Below, one piece after another: positions 26,021-34,484 of a stretch of DNA of 64,000 nt. Each line of letters opens with the position of its first letter. The first letter of the stretch is position 1. The notes below the pieces were generated by a model. That model searched no databases. It had not been told where the DNA came from and was given only the letters and a program-made list of their open reading frames with translations. Made by a program: the position numbers and the translations under genes. The stretch lies in the NCBI RefSeq assembly GCF_037120705.1, contig NZ_JAWLJU010000002.1:930001-994000 (forward strand), in the 5' to 3' direction. Source of the DNA: Pseudoalteromonas sp. UG3-2. GTDB taxonomy: Bacteria; Pseudomonadota; Gammaproteobacteria; Enterobacterales; Alteromonadaceae.

Positions 26021-28666
26021 TTAGAATCGGAAATTTGCACCGACCACAAAGCGGCGGCCATTTTGATAAATAGATAATACACGAGCTTCGTCGGTATTAT
26101 ATTCAACAACTTCTTCATCAGTTAGGTTGATGCCTTCAAATACCACTGAGATATTTTCTGTTACATTGTAAGTGGCACTGAAATCTAACTGTCCATAATC
26201 ATCATTCCATAACTCAGTACCTGAAGAATGCAAGCCTTTGTACCATTTAGTACGGTAGTTATACATCGCACGAACTGAGAAAACATCAGTCTCATAGTAG
26301 CCTGAAAGGTTCAACATGTTTTCTGAAGCCCCCATGACCAGACCTGATCCCGGCTTCATAACATCACGTTCACCATCGTTATTGGCATCTGTGTAGGTGT
26401 AGTTTGCAGAAACACCAAAGCCATTTCCAAAGTCATGCTGTAGTGACGCCTCTAAACCCGTAGTTGTGCCACCGGCACCATTTTCTGGGCGAGTCACAGT
26501 GGCGGTAACCCACTGCTGCGTCTCTTGGTCATAGAACTCTTGCGATGTTGTGCCCGATGTCTGATAGCTTTCAATGTCTTTGTAGAATAAAGTAATCGCT
26601 AACAAAGAAGCATCATCAAAGTAGTACTCCCAAGCAGCATCAAATTGATTCGCTACTTGTGGGTCTAGGTTAGGGTTACCTGCTTGTGCTGTAGGGTTGT
26701 CTTCACCTAGGTCGCCAGGCGCAGTGATAGGTGAAATATCAAAGAAATTTGGTCTTGCCATGGTTCTTGCAGCTGAAAGTCGAACGATTTGATCTTGCGC
26801 TACGTCGTATGACAAGTTGAAGTTAGGTAGAATTTCAGTATATGAACGGCTTTCCGTTTTCCATTCTAGCGTTGATGGTGTTAAATCACCGTTCAAGCCA
26901 GGGTTTTGCACTGTTAGTAGACCCCAAGAATCAGAAGAATATAAGTAGCCTGACGAGTCTTGATCCGTTTTCGCAACTCGAACACCTACATTACCTCTGA
27001 AGTCGTCACCTGAGAAGTCACCCTGTACATAAAAGGCCGTTTTTTGCTCCGCTACTTCGAAAATTTCAGGTAAGTTTTTATGTACTGCATATGACGCATC
27101 AGGACCTAAACCTAGCTCAAGCATACGAGCACTGTTATGGGTCAACTGTTGAGTAATGTCACCATTCACAACATCTGCACCAACACTGTCAGAACCAATA
27201 GCGAGATCACACTCAGCTAAGGTTGGACATTGTGAGCTTAGGATCTGCGACATATAGTTATCACTTTGACCATCATTTGCATAACCCCAGTGCCAGCTGA
27301 ACGCATTGCGGTCTTGGGTTCTCTTGTGGTCGCGGTACTTAACACCTGTTCTGATGGCTGTGAACGCACCTAAATCAACAGGGAAGTCAAAATCGACTTG
27401 AGCATAAGACTCTTCATCCGTTGTAGGTTTGTTACCACCCCAAATCCAACCACCATTAAATTTAGATGGATCTGTGCCATCGACACCAGCATTAACCGTC
27501 GGCGTACTACCCGTTAGGTCAAAGTTATAATCGCCTTGTCCACCATATTCCCACGATGTTTCGTTTAGTGTACCGCCTTCTGCTTCAGTGGTACCTAATT
27601 CAACATTCATGGTGAATGAATCGGTTGCAAAGTCAATGTCTAAGTGAATCGAGTTGGTATCGGTGCTAGAAATACGGTTAATGTGGTTCCAACGTACATC
27701 TCCACCACCTTGACCTTGCAATGCATTGGCACCTTGGTAAGTCAACGCAGCTTCTGAGCCTGGGTTCATTAACAGGAAGTTTGAGTTGGTGTTATTAACA
27801 TCCATATTTGAGTCTAAGATGTTAAGTGTTGCACTGAAGTCTGATGATGGTGCAAATTGTACCGAACCAAACAAAGTTGTTCTTTCTCGGTCTTGTCTAA
27901 ATACTGGCACACCCATTGTACGTGGCGTATAAGTACCATCCGACTGAGCATCCCAACCTAATACCTCAAAACCTTCACGGCGTACTGTGCGGTCGGCTTT
28001 AGAACCTGAAATCAGAATACCAAACTTTTCTTCTGAATCTGTCCAAGTATAAAGAGCCTCTACTGAAGGATCGTTTTTCTCAGATACCTCAGAGTACTGG
28101 TTTTGAATACTCGCTTGGAAAGTACCAGAAGGTAGATCCAGCGGCTTTCTTGTGTGCAGAATAACCGTTCCACCTATAGAACCCTCGTCAAGTCGAGCTT
28201 CAGGTGACTTGTAAACCTCAAGACTACTCACTAGAGAAGAAGGTAACATAGTGAAGTTAAAGCTTCGTGATGGATTATCCAAGATAAACCAATCAGCAGT
28301 ACCCACGCTCTGGCCATTCAGCAAAGTACGGTTTTTAGTTGGATCCGAACCACGTACTGTGATTTTTTCCCCTTCACCGAATTCACGACTGACGCCAACA
28401 CCGGTAATGCGAGACAGTGACTCTGCCACGTTCTTATCCGGGAACTTACCGATGTCCTCCGCTGTGATAGAGTCTACCACCGCATCGGCAAAACGTTTGT
28501 TGTTGATATCTGCTTTAGTTGAAGCTCGAATACCACGAACCTCAATCACTTCGACGTTTTCTTTTGCTTGATTTTCTTCTGCAACCGCTACACCTGAAAG
28601 GCCAGCACTCAGTGCCAAGCCGACATTTGCTGCGATTAAGCTTTTTTTGAAATTATTAGCTAACAC
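26021..28666 (-). CDS. TonB-dependent outer-membrane receptor
   Basis: An 881-residue receptor of the large TonB_Xanth_Caul-type (TIGR01782-like) group, which imports oligosaccharides and other large substrates. The start is GTG with AAGGGGA 5-6 bp upstream. Residues 1-29 form a signal peptide ending GVAVA. The plug domain begins EVIEVRGIRASTKADIN and contains GKFPDKNVAESLSRITGVG and VRGSDPTKNRTLLNGQ. The barrel follows and ends with the aromatic strand RRFVVGANFRF. A TonB box would be near VEVIEVRG. It is downstream of the LacI-type palindrome at 28723-28736, 57 bp before the start, and near SapC-like and cupin genes. The ligand is inferred to be a sugar or oligosaccharide; it is not provable here. 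Confidence 0.92.
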   Translation of the reverse strand: MLANNFKKSLIAANVGLALSAGLSGVAVAEENQAKENVEVIEVRGIRASTKADINNKRFADAVVDSITAEDIGKFPDKNVAESLSRITGVGVSREFGEGEKITVRGSDPTKNRTLLNGQSVGTADWFILDNPSRSFNFTMLPSSLVSSLEVYKSPEARLDEGSIGGTVILHTRKPLDLPSGTFQASIQNQYSEVSEKNDPSVEALYTWTDSEEKFGILISGSKADRTVRREGFEVLGWDAQSDGTYTPRTMGVPVFRQDRERTTLFGSVQFAPSSDFSATLNILDSNMDVNNTNSNFLLMNPGSEAALTYQGANALQGQGGGDVRWNHINRISSTDTNSIHLDIDFATDSFTMNVELGTTEAEGGTLNETSWEYGGQGDYNFDLTGSTPTVNAGVDGTDPSKFNGGWIWGGNKPTTDEESYAQVDFDFPVDLGAFTAIRTGVKYRDHKRTQDRNAFSWHWGYANDGQSDNYMSQILSSQCPTLAECDLAIGSDSVGADVVNGDITQQLTHNSARMLELGLGPDASYAVHKNLPEIFEVAEQKTAFYVQGDFSGDDFRGNVGVRVAKTDQDSSGYLYSSDSWGLLTVQNPGLNGDLTPSTLEWKTESRSYTEILPNFNLSYDVAQDQIVRLSAARTMARPNFFDISPITAPGDLGEDNPTAQAGNPNLDPQVANQFDAAWEYYFDDASLLAITLFYKDIESYQTSGTTSQEFYDQETQQWVTATVTRPENGAGGTTTGLEASLQHDFGNGFGVSANYTYTDANNDGERDVMKPGSGLVMGASENMLNLSGYYETDVFSVRAMYNYRTKWYKGLHSSGTELWNDDYGQLDFSATYNVTENISVVFEGINLTDEEVVEYNTDEARVLSIYQNGRRFVVGANFRF

Positions 28667-28722
28667 AGGATTCCCCTTGAATCATTTTGTTGGTTTTTTA
28701 AATCACTTCTGCCCAGTGATGA

Positions 28723-28736
28723 TGACAACGCTGTCA
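28723..28736. promoter_or_regulatory. LacI-type palindromic operator upstream of the TonB receptor
   Basis: TGACAACGCTGTCA inside GATGACAACGCTGTCATC. The identical 14-mer lies upstream of pgi (34204-34217), next to a lacI-family gene. The central CG dyad is typical of LacI-family sites. Confidence 0.75.
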
Positions 28737-28859
28737 TCTACTAACAAACCATACACCCAAAATTACATATTCGCTACAATTTTTTTTGGCTAGAATTCAA
28801 AAAAAATTCATGGTGAACAATAACCAATTGATTTTATTCGATTATATAAAGGTGAAGAT

Positions 28860-28913
28860 ATGCTTTGTTACAAAAACACAGGAAGAATACCACAAATATT
28901 TCAGAGGCAATAA
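28860..28913 (+). CDS. Possible 17-residue small ORF
   Basis: ATG at 28860 with AAGGTGA just upstream opens a 17-codon frame (MLCYKNTGRIPQIFQRQ) that ends in TAA, about 40 bp before a strong terminator hairpin. No promoter is clear. It could be a leader or the coding part of a short transcript, or a chance frame. Confidence 0.2.
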   Translation: MLCYKNTGRIPQIFQRQ

Positions 28914-28950
28914 TTATACTTGATGAACGATTGTACCCATGAAGATACAG

Positions 28951-28979
28951 CTGTATTGGAGGCAATACAGTCTTTTTTG
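28951..28979 (+). terminator. Orphan plus-strand terminator in the gene-poor gap
   Basis: CTGTATTG-GAGG-CAATACAG followed by TCTTTTTTG: an 8-bp perfect stem with a T6 tract. No annotated plus-strand gene ends here, so it implies a short transcript beginning within 28740-28950. Confidence 0.65.
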
Positions 28980-29919
28980 TGTTGCTTTCTCAATGAGACT
29001 TGGGCAGAAGTTTCAAGATGAGAACCACTATCAATGACAGCGGTGTCATTATAATGGAAGATGCCCTTTTTTGTCCAGTCGATTTGCATCTTTTTTATCA
29101 AAGAAGTCAGATGCGGCAAAGCCTACTAAGTTAGTCTGTACTAGCTTTTTGCAAAAATTTAAATACCTTGAAATGGAACAGATAAAATCAATCACTCTGT
29201 GTACAATTAAGTAAGCCATGTTACGGTCAGGCCATGCTGTAGATAACTGCCTAATATCCTTACTACTAGCATGTTTTCAAAGAAAATTATCGATACCGCT
29301 CCTGTCAGTTGTATGCTTTTAGTGAAGTACGTCACCTTGCGGATTCTCATGAGGCCTGGCAGCTGTCATTTTTAAGCTCAACGATTACTGAGTTTTTGAC
29401 AAGTGTGCTATTTGCCAAATAAACAGACTGCAACAGGAATTCTTAATGCTGATATTACCCATCTGGCTAGTAAGTGGAGTTCGCACTAACAAAAAAACAA
29501 CTTAAAATGAATAGTAAAATATTGAATTTATTACTATTAAATCAATTCACCTAAGTAAGACCTCCATATTAGGCAGAACACGTTGCCAGCAGCACTGCAC
29601 TCCCGCCATGCAACTGCTTGGCTACCTGCAACCTCGCAGGAAAGGCAAGAATTGACTATTTCATTGTTTTTAATAAGAAGGTTTAAACGCGGTTAGCAAC
29701 AAACTTACTCCCCTACATAAGGCAATGTATAAGTGCGAGTTGCTATTTAGCTTCAATAACTAAGTTCTTGAAAAAGGAATAGGGTTGCTTTAGCTGCCTA
29801 TATTAGGCTAAATCTGCGATGAAAGGTAATGGTAGTGCCAACACGTTAGCAACATATCAATTGATGAAGCTAGGTTACATTCTATAGCGCTCATACGTCA
29901 GATTGGTTGTGGCCGAATA
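28980..29919. other. Gene-poor gap between the TonB receptor and pgl
   Basis: Apart from the operator at 29035-29048 I see no convincing gene in this stretch. Frames are short, lack ribosome sites and resemble nothing I recognise. It may be the eroded remains of a gene or a regulatory spacer. Confidence 0.4.
29035..29048. promoter_or_regulatory. LacI-type palindromic operator in the gap
   Basis: TGACAGCGGTGTCA within AATGACAGCGGTGTCATT (29033-29050), the longest-symmetry member of the set. It overlaps a TATAAT word at 29050-29055. It lies about 370 bp upstream of the TonB-receptor start; no gene begins directly beside it. Confidence 0.65.
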
Positions 29920-29952
29920 GATTAAAATCAAGGGCCGAGCGGATCTCAGCCC
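29920..29952 (-). terminator. Terminator of the zwf-pgl operon
   Basis: On the minus strand GGGCTGAG-ATCCG-CTCGGCCC (29952-29932) is followed by TTGATTTTAATC. It starts 14 bp after the pgl stop codon. Confidence 0.7.
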
Positions 29953-29965
29953 TAATGTTCAGCGG

Positions 29966-30676
29966 TTATGGACACCAAAAAACGGTTAGATCGATATTTG
30001 GATGATTCAGCACGGCTCGTAATGGGATCGCTTTGTTGCTCCCTGGCTGCTTAGCTTGTTCATACATGGCCTTTTTCTCCTCACCTGAGATCAGCAGCAC
30101 TACGGCTTTCGAATTGGCAATACCTGCCAGAGATAAACTCATGCGCTCTGTAATTGCTCCAGTGACTTCACTTTCGTGGGCATTAATGGCAGCAACCAAA
30201 TTGCTACTGGTTAATGCTTCATCTAAGCCATCGGCATGAGGGAAGAGGCTTGCAGTGTGGCCATCAGGACCCATACCAAGGATGGTGACATCAAAAGGCT
30301 GCTTTAATTGTCCATAGGCCGCTTCACACTCAGATAAACCCTGCTGAGCCGTTGCTGCGGCATTCTTCATGGTCACAAAGCGAGCATTGGCCGCCTTATC
30401 TTGTAGCAAGGTTGACTTGATAAATGCTTCATTCGATTTCTCATGACTGGCCTCTACCCAGCGCTCATCAACCATAGCCACGGTGATCTTATCCCAGCCT
30501 AAATCGACTCCAGAAAGGAAACGATAAGCAGGAGCTGGAGATGAACCGCCCGAAACAAGCAGAACCGCTTCACCATCGTGTTCAATACCTTGGCTTAAAC
30601 CGCTTTGCAACAGCTCAGATAATGCCGCGGTCATTTCCTCTTTCGAAGCAAAATTCTTTTCTGTCACCGTTGCCAT
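29966..30676 (-). CDS. pgl: 6-phosphogluconolactonase
   Basis: Hydrolyses 6-phosphogluconolactone to 6-phosphogluconate, the second step after glucose-6-phosphate dehydrogenase. The 236 residues carry the DevB/SOL-type signatures: VLLVSGGSSPAPAYRFL, ITVAMVDERWVEASHEKSN, VTILGMGPDGHTASLFPHADGL, and AITERMSLSLAGI. Its ATG shares one base with the zwf stop codon (TAATG), so the two genes are translationally coupled. It is the last gene of the unit; edd and eda, which follow in many relatives, are absent here. Confidence 0.96.
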   Translation of the reverse strand: MATVTEKNFASKEEMTAALSELLQSGLSQGIEHDGEAVLLVSGGSSPAPAYRFLSGVDLGWDKITVAMVDERWVEASHEKSNEAFIKSTLLQDKAANARFVTMKNAAATAQQGLSECEAAYGQLKQPFDVTILGMGPDGHTASLFPHADGLDEALTSSNLVAAINAHESEVTGAITERMSLSLAGIANSKAVVLLISGEEKKAMYEQAKQPGSNKAIPLRAVLNHPNIDLTVFWCP

Positions 30677-32145
30677 TATGCTTTTCCTCCCGCGTTAAAC
30701 CAAACATGTTTGTTCTCTTCCAGAAGCTCATCGGCGTCTTCTGGCCCCCAAGAACCAGCACGATACAGCGATGGTGTGCCCTTTTCCTGCCAGCGCTGGA
30801 TAATCGGATCAATCCACTTCCAAGCTTGACGTACTTCGTCACGGTGAATAAATAAAGCTGGGTTGTTAGCAGCAGCATCAAGCATTAAGCGCTTGTAAGC
30901 ATCTGAGTGGTAGCCATTGCTGTACTTTTCACTGAGTGAAATGTTCAGCGTAACTGGCTCAAGCTGCATCTCTAAATTATCTAAACGCTTTGACATCAGC
31001 GTAAGCTGAATGCTCTCTTCTGGCTGTAAGCGGATCACCAAACGGTTAGGTTGAATAGGGCCTGCCGCTTCGCCATAAACGTTATGAGAAACCGGCTTGT
31101 ACTCCACCACGATTTCGGCACAACGCGACTTCATGCGCTTACCCGTACGCAGGTAAAAAGGCACGCCAGCCCAGCGCCAGTTATCAATATGAGCACGAAT
31201 GGCAACAAAGGTTTCGGTTTGGCTTGAGCCTTGACCCAGCTCTTCTAGGTAACCAGGTACTAGCTTGCCATCCAAATCGCCAGGCACGTATTGGCCACGC
31301 ACAACATTATCATCCACCTGCTCATCGACTAATGGCCGCAGTGCTTCTAATACTTTAAGCTTTTCGGTGCGAATACTGTTGGCGTTTAATTTATGGGGTG
31401 ATTCCATCGCCACCAAACACAATAGCTGCAACAGATGATTTTGCACCATGTCTCGCAGTGCACCGGCCTTATCGTAAAAGCCCGCACGACTCTCCAAGCC
31501 CACAGTCTCAGAAATACTGATCTGAATGTTATCAATGGCTTTTGCATCCCACAGGTTTTCAAATAAAGCATTCGAAAAGCGCAGTGCCATAAGGTTTTGC
31601 ACCGTCTCTTTACCAAGATAGTGATCAATACGGAATACTTGTTCTTCAGCGAAAAACTCGCCAATTTTGGCATTAATTTCTTCTGCCGACTGGCCACAAT
31701 ACCCGATTGGTTTTTCAACCACGACTCGTGAGTTCTCAGTGATCAGGCCTTTAATTGACAGCAACTCACAGCAGCGTCCGTAAACGGCTGGTGGTAATGA
31801 TAGATAGAAAACACGGGATTTATCTTCTGCATCTGACAGAATATTTTTTAAGGTATCCCAATGGCCATCATCTTCAGTCACATTGACCACTACCGGAACC
31901 AAGTATTCTGCAAAAGCAGTCCAGTCTTTTTTGTTGTATTCGCCTTTACCAAGATGGGTTTGCAACGCTAAATGTGCCGTTTCAACAAATTCTTGTTGTT
32001 TATTTTGTTCGCGAACGGTAGGTAGGATGCGAGTGCCTTCAGGTAGGTTGCCTTCTTGATATGCACGATACAAAGCAGGAAGGAGTTTGCGTAGTGCTAA
32101 ATCACCTCCCCCACCAAAGATGACGATGTCAAAAGGATTAAGCAT
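30676..32145 (-). CDS. zwf: Glucose-6-phosphate 1-dehydrogenase
   Basis: Oxidises glucose-6-phosphate to the 6-phospholactone with NADP+, feeding the pentose-phosphate or Entner-Doudoroff route. The 489 residues are close to E. coli Zwf (491). The N-terminus has the nucleotide-binding FDIVIFGGGGDLALRKLLPALY (GxxGDLA type), the active-site stretch RIDHYLGKETVQNLMALRF is intact, and RCAEIVVEYKPV and the C-terminal domain follow. The stop codon overlaps the pgl start by one base. The 319 bp upstream to pgi show no HexR-type (TGTAAT-like) palindrome and none of the LacI-type sites; one 9-bp hairpin (CCTGTATTT/AAATACAGG, 32285-32312) may be a weak pgi terminator. Confidence 0.97.
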   Translation of the reverse strand: MLNPFDIVIFGGGGDLALRKLLPALYRAYQEGNLPEGTRILPTVREQNKQQEFVETAHLALQTHLGKGEYNKKDWTAFAEYLVPVVVNVTEDDGHWDTLKNILSDAEDKSRVFYLSLPPAVYGRCCELLSIKGLITENSRVVVEKPIGYCGQSAEEINAKIGEFFAEEQVFRIDHYLGKETVQNLMALRFSNALFENLWDAKAIDNIQISISETVGLESRAGFYDKAGALRDMVQNHLLQLLCLVAMESPHKLNANSIRTEKLKVLEALRPLVDEQVDDNVVRGQYVPGDLDGKLVPGYLEELGQGSSQTETFVAIRAHIDNWRWAGVPFYLRTGKRMKSRCAEIVVEYKPVSHNVYGEAAGPIQPNRLVIRLQPEESIQLTLMSKRLDNLEMQLEPVTLNISLSEKYSNGYHSDAYKRLMLDAAANNPALFIHRDEVRQAWKWIDPIIQRWQEKGTPSLYRAGSWGPEDADELLEENKHVWFNAGGKA

Positions 32146-32284
32146 AATTCACTCTCATTTAGTTGGGCGCGCAGATTACGCGCTGAATTCACTTGATTTG
32201 GCGCCACTCCAAAGTCGACCAAATAGCTGTTTTGCCCAGGTGCTACCGATTTGCTGCTAACAACAATAAAATGAGTCTTAGAAA

Positions 32285-32312
32285 CCTGTATTTCCTCTCA
32301 CAAAAATACAGG
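32285..32312 (-). terminator. Possible weak terminator between pgi and zwf
   Basis: CCTGTATTT (32285-32293) pairs with AAATACAGG (32304-32312). On the minus strand only TTT follows the stem, so it may only attenuate. Confidence 0.35.
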
Positions 32313-32464
32313 CTCTAAGTACTCCAGCGCTACCCGTTCAAAGGTATTCTTTTCATTAATACTAGTCGACAGCATTTGCCTCTAGTATCGCCTTAAGCAT
32401 CATCATCCATTCGTTTTGCTTAAGATATAGTATTCCTATTACTCAATCTGCTGAGGTCGCGCCT

Positions 32465-34108
32465 TTAGCCGCGCATTTGCTTATAATAGGCAATTAAGCC
32501 GTTCGTTGAGCTATCATGGCTATTACTGACATTTTCTTCCGTTAGCTCAGCTTCAATGTTAGACGCCAATCCTTTACCTAACTCAACGCCCCATTGGTCA
32601 AAAGAACAAATATTTAAAATGATCCCCTGACAGAAAATTTTATGTTCATACAGTGCAATCAAACGGCCAACGGCTTTGGCATCCACGGTATCTAAGATAA
32701 ACGAAGAGGTCGGTCGATTGCCTTGATGGATCTTATGTGGGATCAACTTCTCAATGTCATCCGCAGGCAGACCTTTTGCCGTTAACTCAGCTCGCACTTG
32801 TTCAGCGTCTACCCCAGCCATCATCGCCTCGGTTTGGGCAAAAAAGTTAGACAACAGCACATCATGATGCTTGCCTACTTTGTGCTGTGGTGTCACTGAT
32901 GCAATAAAGTCAGCAGGCACAATCACGTTACCTTGGTGCAAACACTGGTAAAATGCATGCTGACCATTAATTCCGGTCATACCCCAGATAATGGGAACTG
33001 TGGTGTAGCTTACTTCGGCACCGGAAAAAGTTACATGCTTACCATTACTTTCCATCTCACCCTGCTGCAAATAAGCAGGCAGCATATGCAATGCTTGGTC
33101 GTAAGGCAAAATGGCTTGCGCTTGATAACCTAAGAAGCTGGTGTTCCAAACACTCAACAACGCCATAAGGAGCGGAATGTTATCTTCATAAGGCGCTGAT
33201 TGGAAGTGTTCATCCACCTCAAAGGCCCCTTCTAGAAGCTCAATAAACTTATCGAAGCCAAGGTACAATGCAATGGGTAAGCCTATCGCACTCCATAACG
33301 AAAAGCGACCACCAACCCAGTCCCACATGGTGAATACGTTTTCATCACTGATGCCAAAATCGCGGGTCTTTTGCAAATTGGTGCTTACTGCAACAAAGTG
33401 CTTGGCAATGGCTTGCTCATCTTTAGCGCTAGTTAAAAACCAGTCCACGGCGGTTTTCGCATTGGTCATGGTTTCTGAAGTGGTAAAGGTTTTTGAAGCA
33501 ATAACAAACAGGGTTGTTTCTGGATCTAACTTCGCCAGCACTGACGCAATTTGACCGCCATCGACATTGGAAACATAATGTACATTGAGGGTGTCATCGG
33601 CGTAGGCTGCGAGCGCTTCAGTTACCATTTGCGGCCCGAGGTTAGAGCCACCCACACCAATCGCCACAACGTCTTTAACGCGCTTGCCGGTGTAACCAAG
33701 CCACTCACCTTCACGCACTCTAGCGCTGAAGCTTTTTAACTTATCGAGCTCTGCGTTTACTTGCTCAGTAACATTCACCCCATCAACGATAATGGCTTTG
33801 TTTTTACGGTTGCGCAACGCGGTGTGAAGCACAGCTCTGTTTTCGGTAATGTTGATTTTTTCGCCGGCAAACATTTTTTCTCGCCACGCGGCAATATCAC
33901 ACTCGTTGGCCAATGCAATTAATTCAGCAAAGGTCTGCTCGTCAAGTCGCTGTTTAGAAAAATCAAACAGCACACCTGGGATATTGCGAGAGAACTTTTC
34001 AAAGCGCTGCGGATCGCTTGCAAACATGGTTTTTAGGTGTTGAGTTTGTGTGCGCGCCACTGAGGCACTTAGCTTGTTCCAACTTTGTAGTTCTACTCGA
34101 CTGACCAT
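32465..34108 (-). CDS. pgi: Glucose-6-phosphate isomerase
   Basis: Interconverts glucose-6-phosphate and fructose-6-phosphate. The protein aligns with bacterial Pgi of about 547-549 residues. Signatures are GVGGSNLGPQMV, VSNVDGGQIASVL, FVIASKTFTTSETM, GRFSLWSAIGLPIAL, and the active-site EMESNGKHV and HQGNRPT stretches. Two start codons are possible; AGGGG lies 7 bp before the second ATG (34106-34108, MVSRVEL), which I prefer over the one at 34114. Two LacI-type palindromes lie 95 and 160 bp upstream, in the shared region with the divergent lacI-type gene, so sugar-dependent control is likely. Confidence 0.97.
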   Translation of the reverse strand: MVSRVELQSWNKLSASVARTQTQHLKTMFASDPQRFEKFSRNIPGVLFDFSKQRLDEQTFAELIALANECDIAAWREKMFAGEKINITENRAVLHTALRNRKNKAIIVDGVNVTEQVNAELDKLKSFSARVREGEWLGYTGKRVKDVVAIGVGGSNLGPQMVTEALAAYADDTLNVHYVSNVDGGQIASVLAKLDPETTLFVIASKTFTTSETMTNAKTAVDWFLTSAKDEQAIAKHFVAVSTNLQKTRDFGISDENVFTMWDWVGGRFSLWSAIGLPIALYLGFDKFIELLEGAFEVDEHFQSAPYEDNIPLLMALLSVWNTSFLGYQAQAILPYDQALHMLPAYLQQGEMESNGKHVTFSGAEVSYTTVPIIWGMTGINGQHAFYQCLHQGNVIVPADFIASVTPQHKVGKHHDVLLSNFFAQTEAMMAGVDAEQVRAELTAKGLPADDIEKLIPHKIHQGNRPTSSFILDTVDAKAVGRLIALYEHKIFCQGIILNICSFDQWGVELGKGLASNIEAELTEENVSNSHDSSTNGLIAYYKQMRG

Positions 34109-34203
34109 CAACATTCCCCTAAATCGTAATTGGTTGTTAGTTATGTTCTTTTTAATACATTAACAACAAAGAAACACAATGAGACAAGCACATTATGGCA
34201 AAA

Positions 34204-34217
34204 TGACAACGCTGTCA
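34204..34217. promoter_or_regulatory. LacI-type palindromic operator, pgi-proximal
   Basis: TGACAACGCTGTCA, identical to the 14-mer upstream of the TonB receptor. It lies about 95 bp before pgi and 270 bp before lacI. Confidence 0.75.
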
Positions 34218-34269
34218 ATTGACTTCTTTTCAATTTTACACTGCGAATAATAACCTAATTTTACATTTT

Positions 34270-34283
34270 TGACACCGGTATCA
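34270..34283. promoter_or_regulatory. Second, weaker LacI-type operator in the pgi-lacI region
   Basis: TGACACCGGTATCA, one mismatch from the TGACA-NCGN-TGTCA pattern, 66 bp from the first site. Two sites at about six helical turns would allow cooperative binding or a loop. Confidence 0.55.
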
Positions 34284-34484
34284 TTCATTTATTTCAGCAA
34301 TTTTTAGTGCAAAACTCTGTCTTGGTTAGATAGACTAAGAAAAATACATGATCATTTTATTAATCAACCATTATTTGCAGTTTGCCTTTATAATTATCTT
34401 TTCTGGCAACACTAAGAATAAAACGCTACTATTTCCATCAACTTAATAATGATCGACATACACCAGAACTAGAAGAATAACACC

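Noticed and set aside
28901..29119. A 72-codon minus-strand frame in the gap before the TonB receptor
   Set aside because: It covers the terminator hairpin and the LacI-type palindrome, has no ribosome site and resembles no protein.
30615..30881. An 88-codon minus-strand frame across the zwf-pgl junction
   Set aside because: It is a shifted frame of zwf and pgl; the correct frames match their families end to end.
32146..32464. HexR-type palindrome expected upstream of zwf in many relatives
   Set aside because: I read the region on both strands and found no TGTAAT-like inverted pair.
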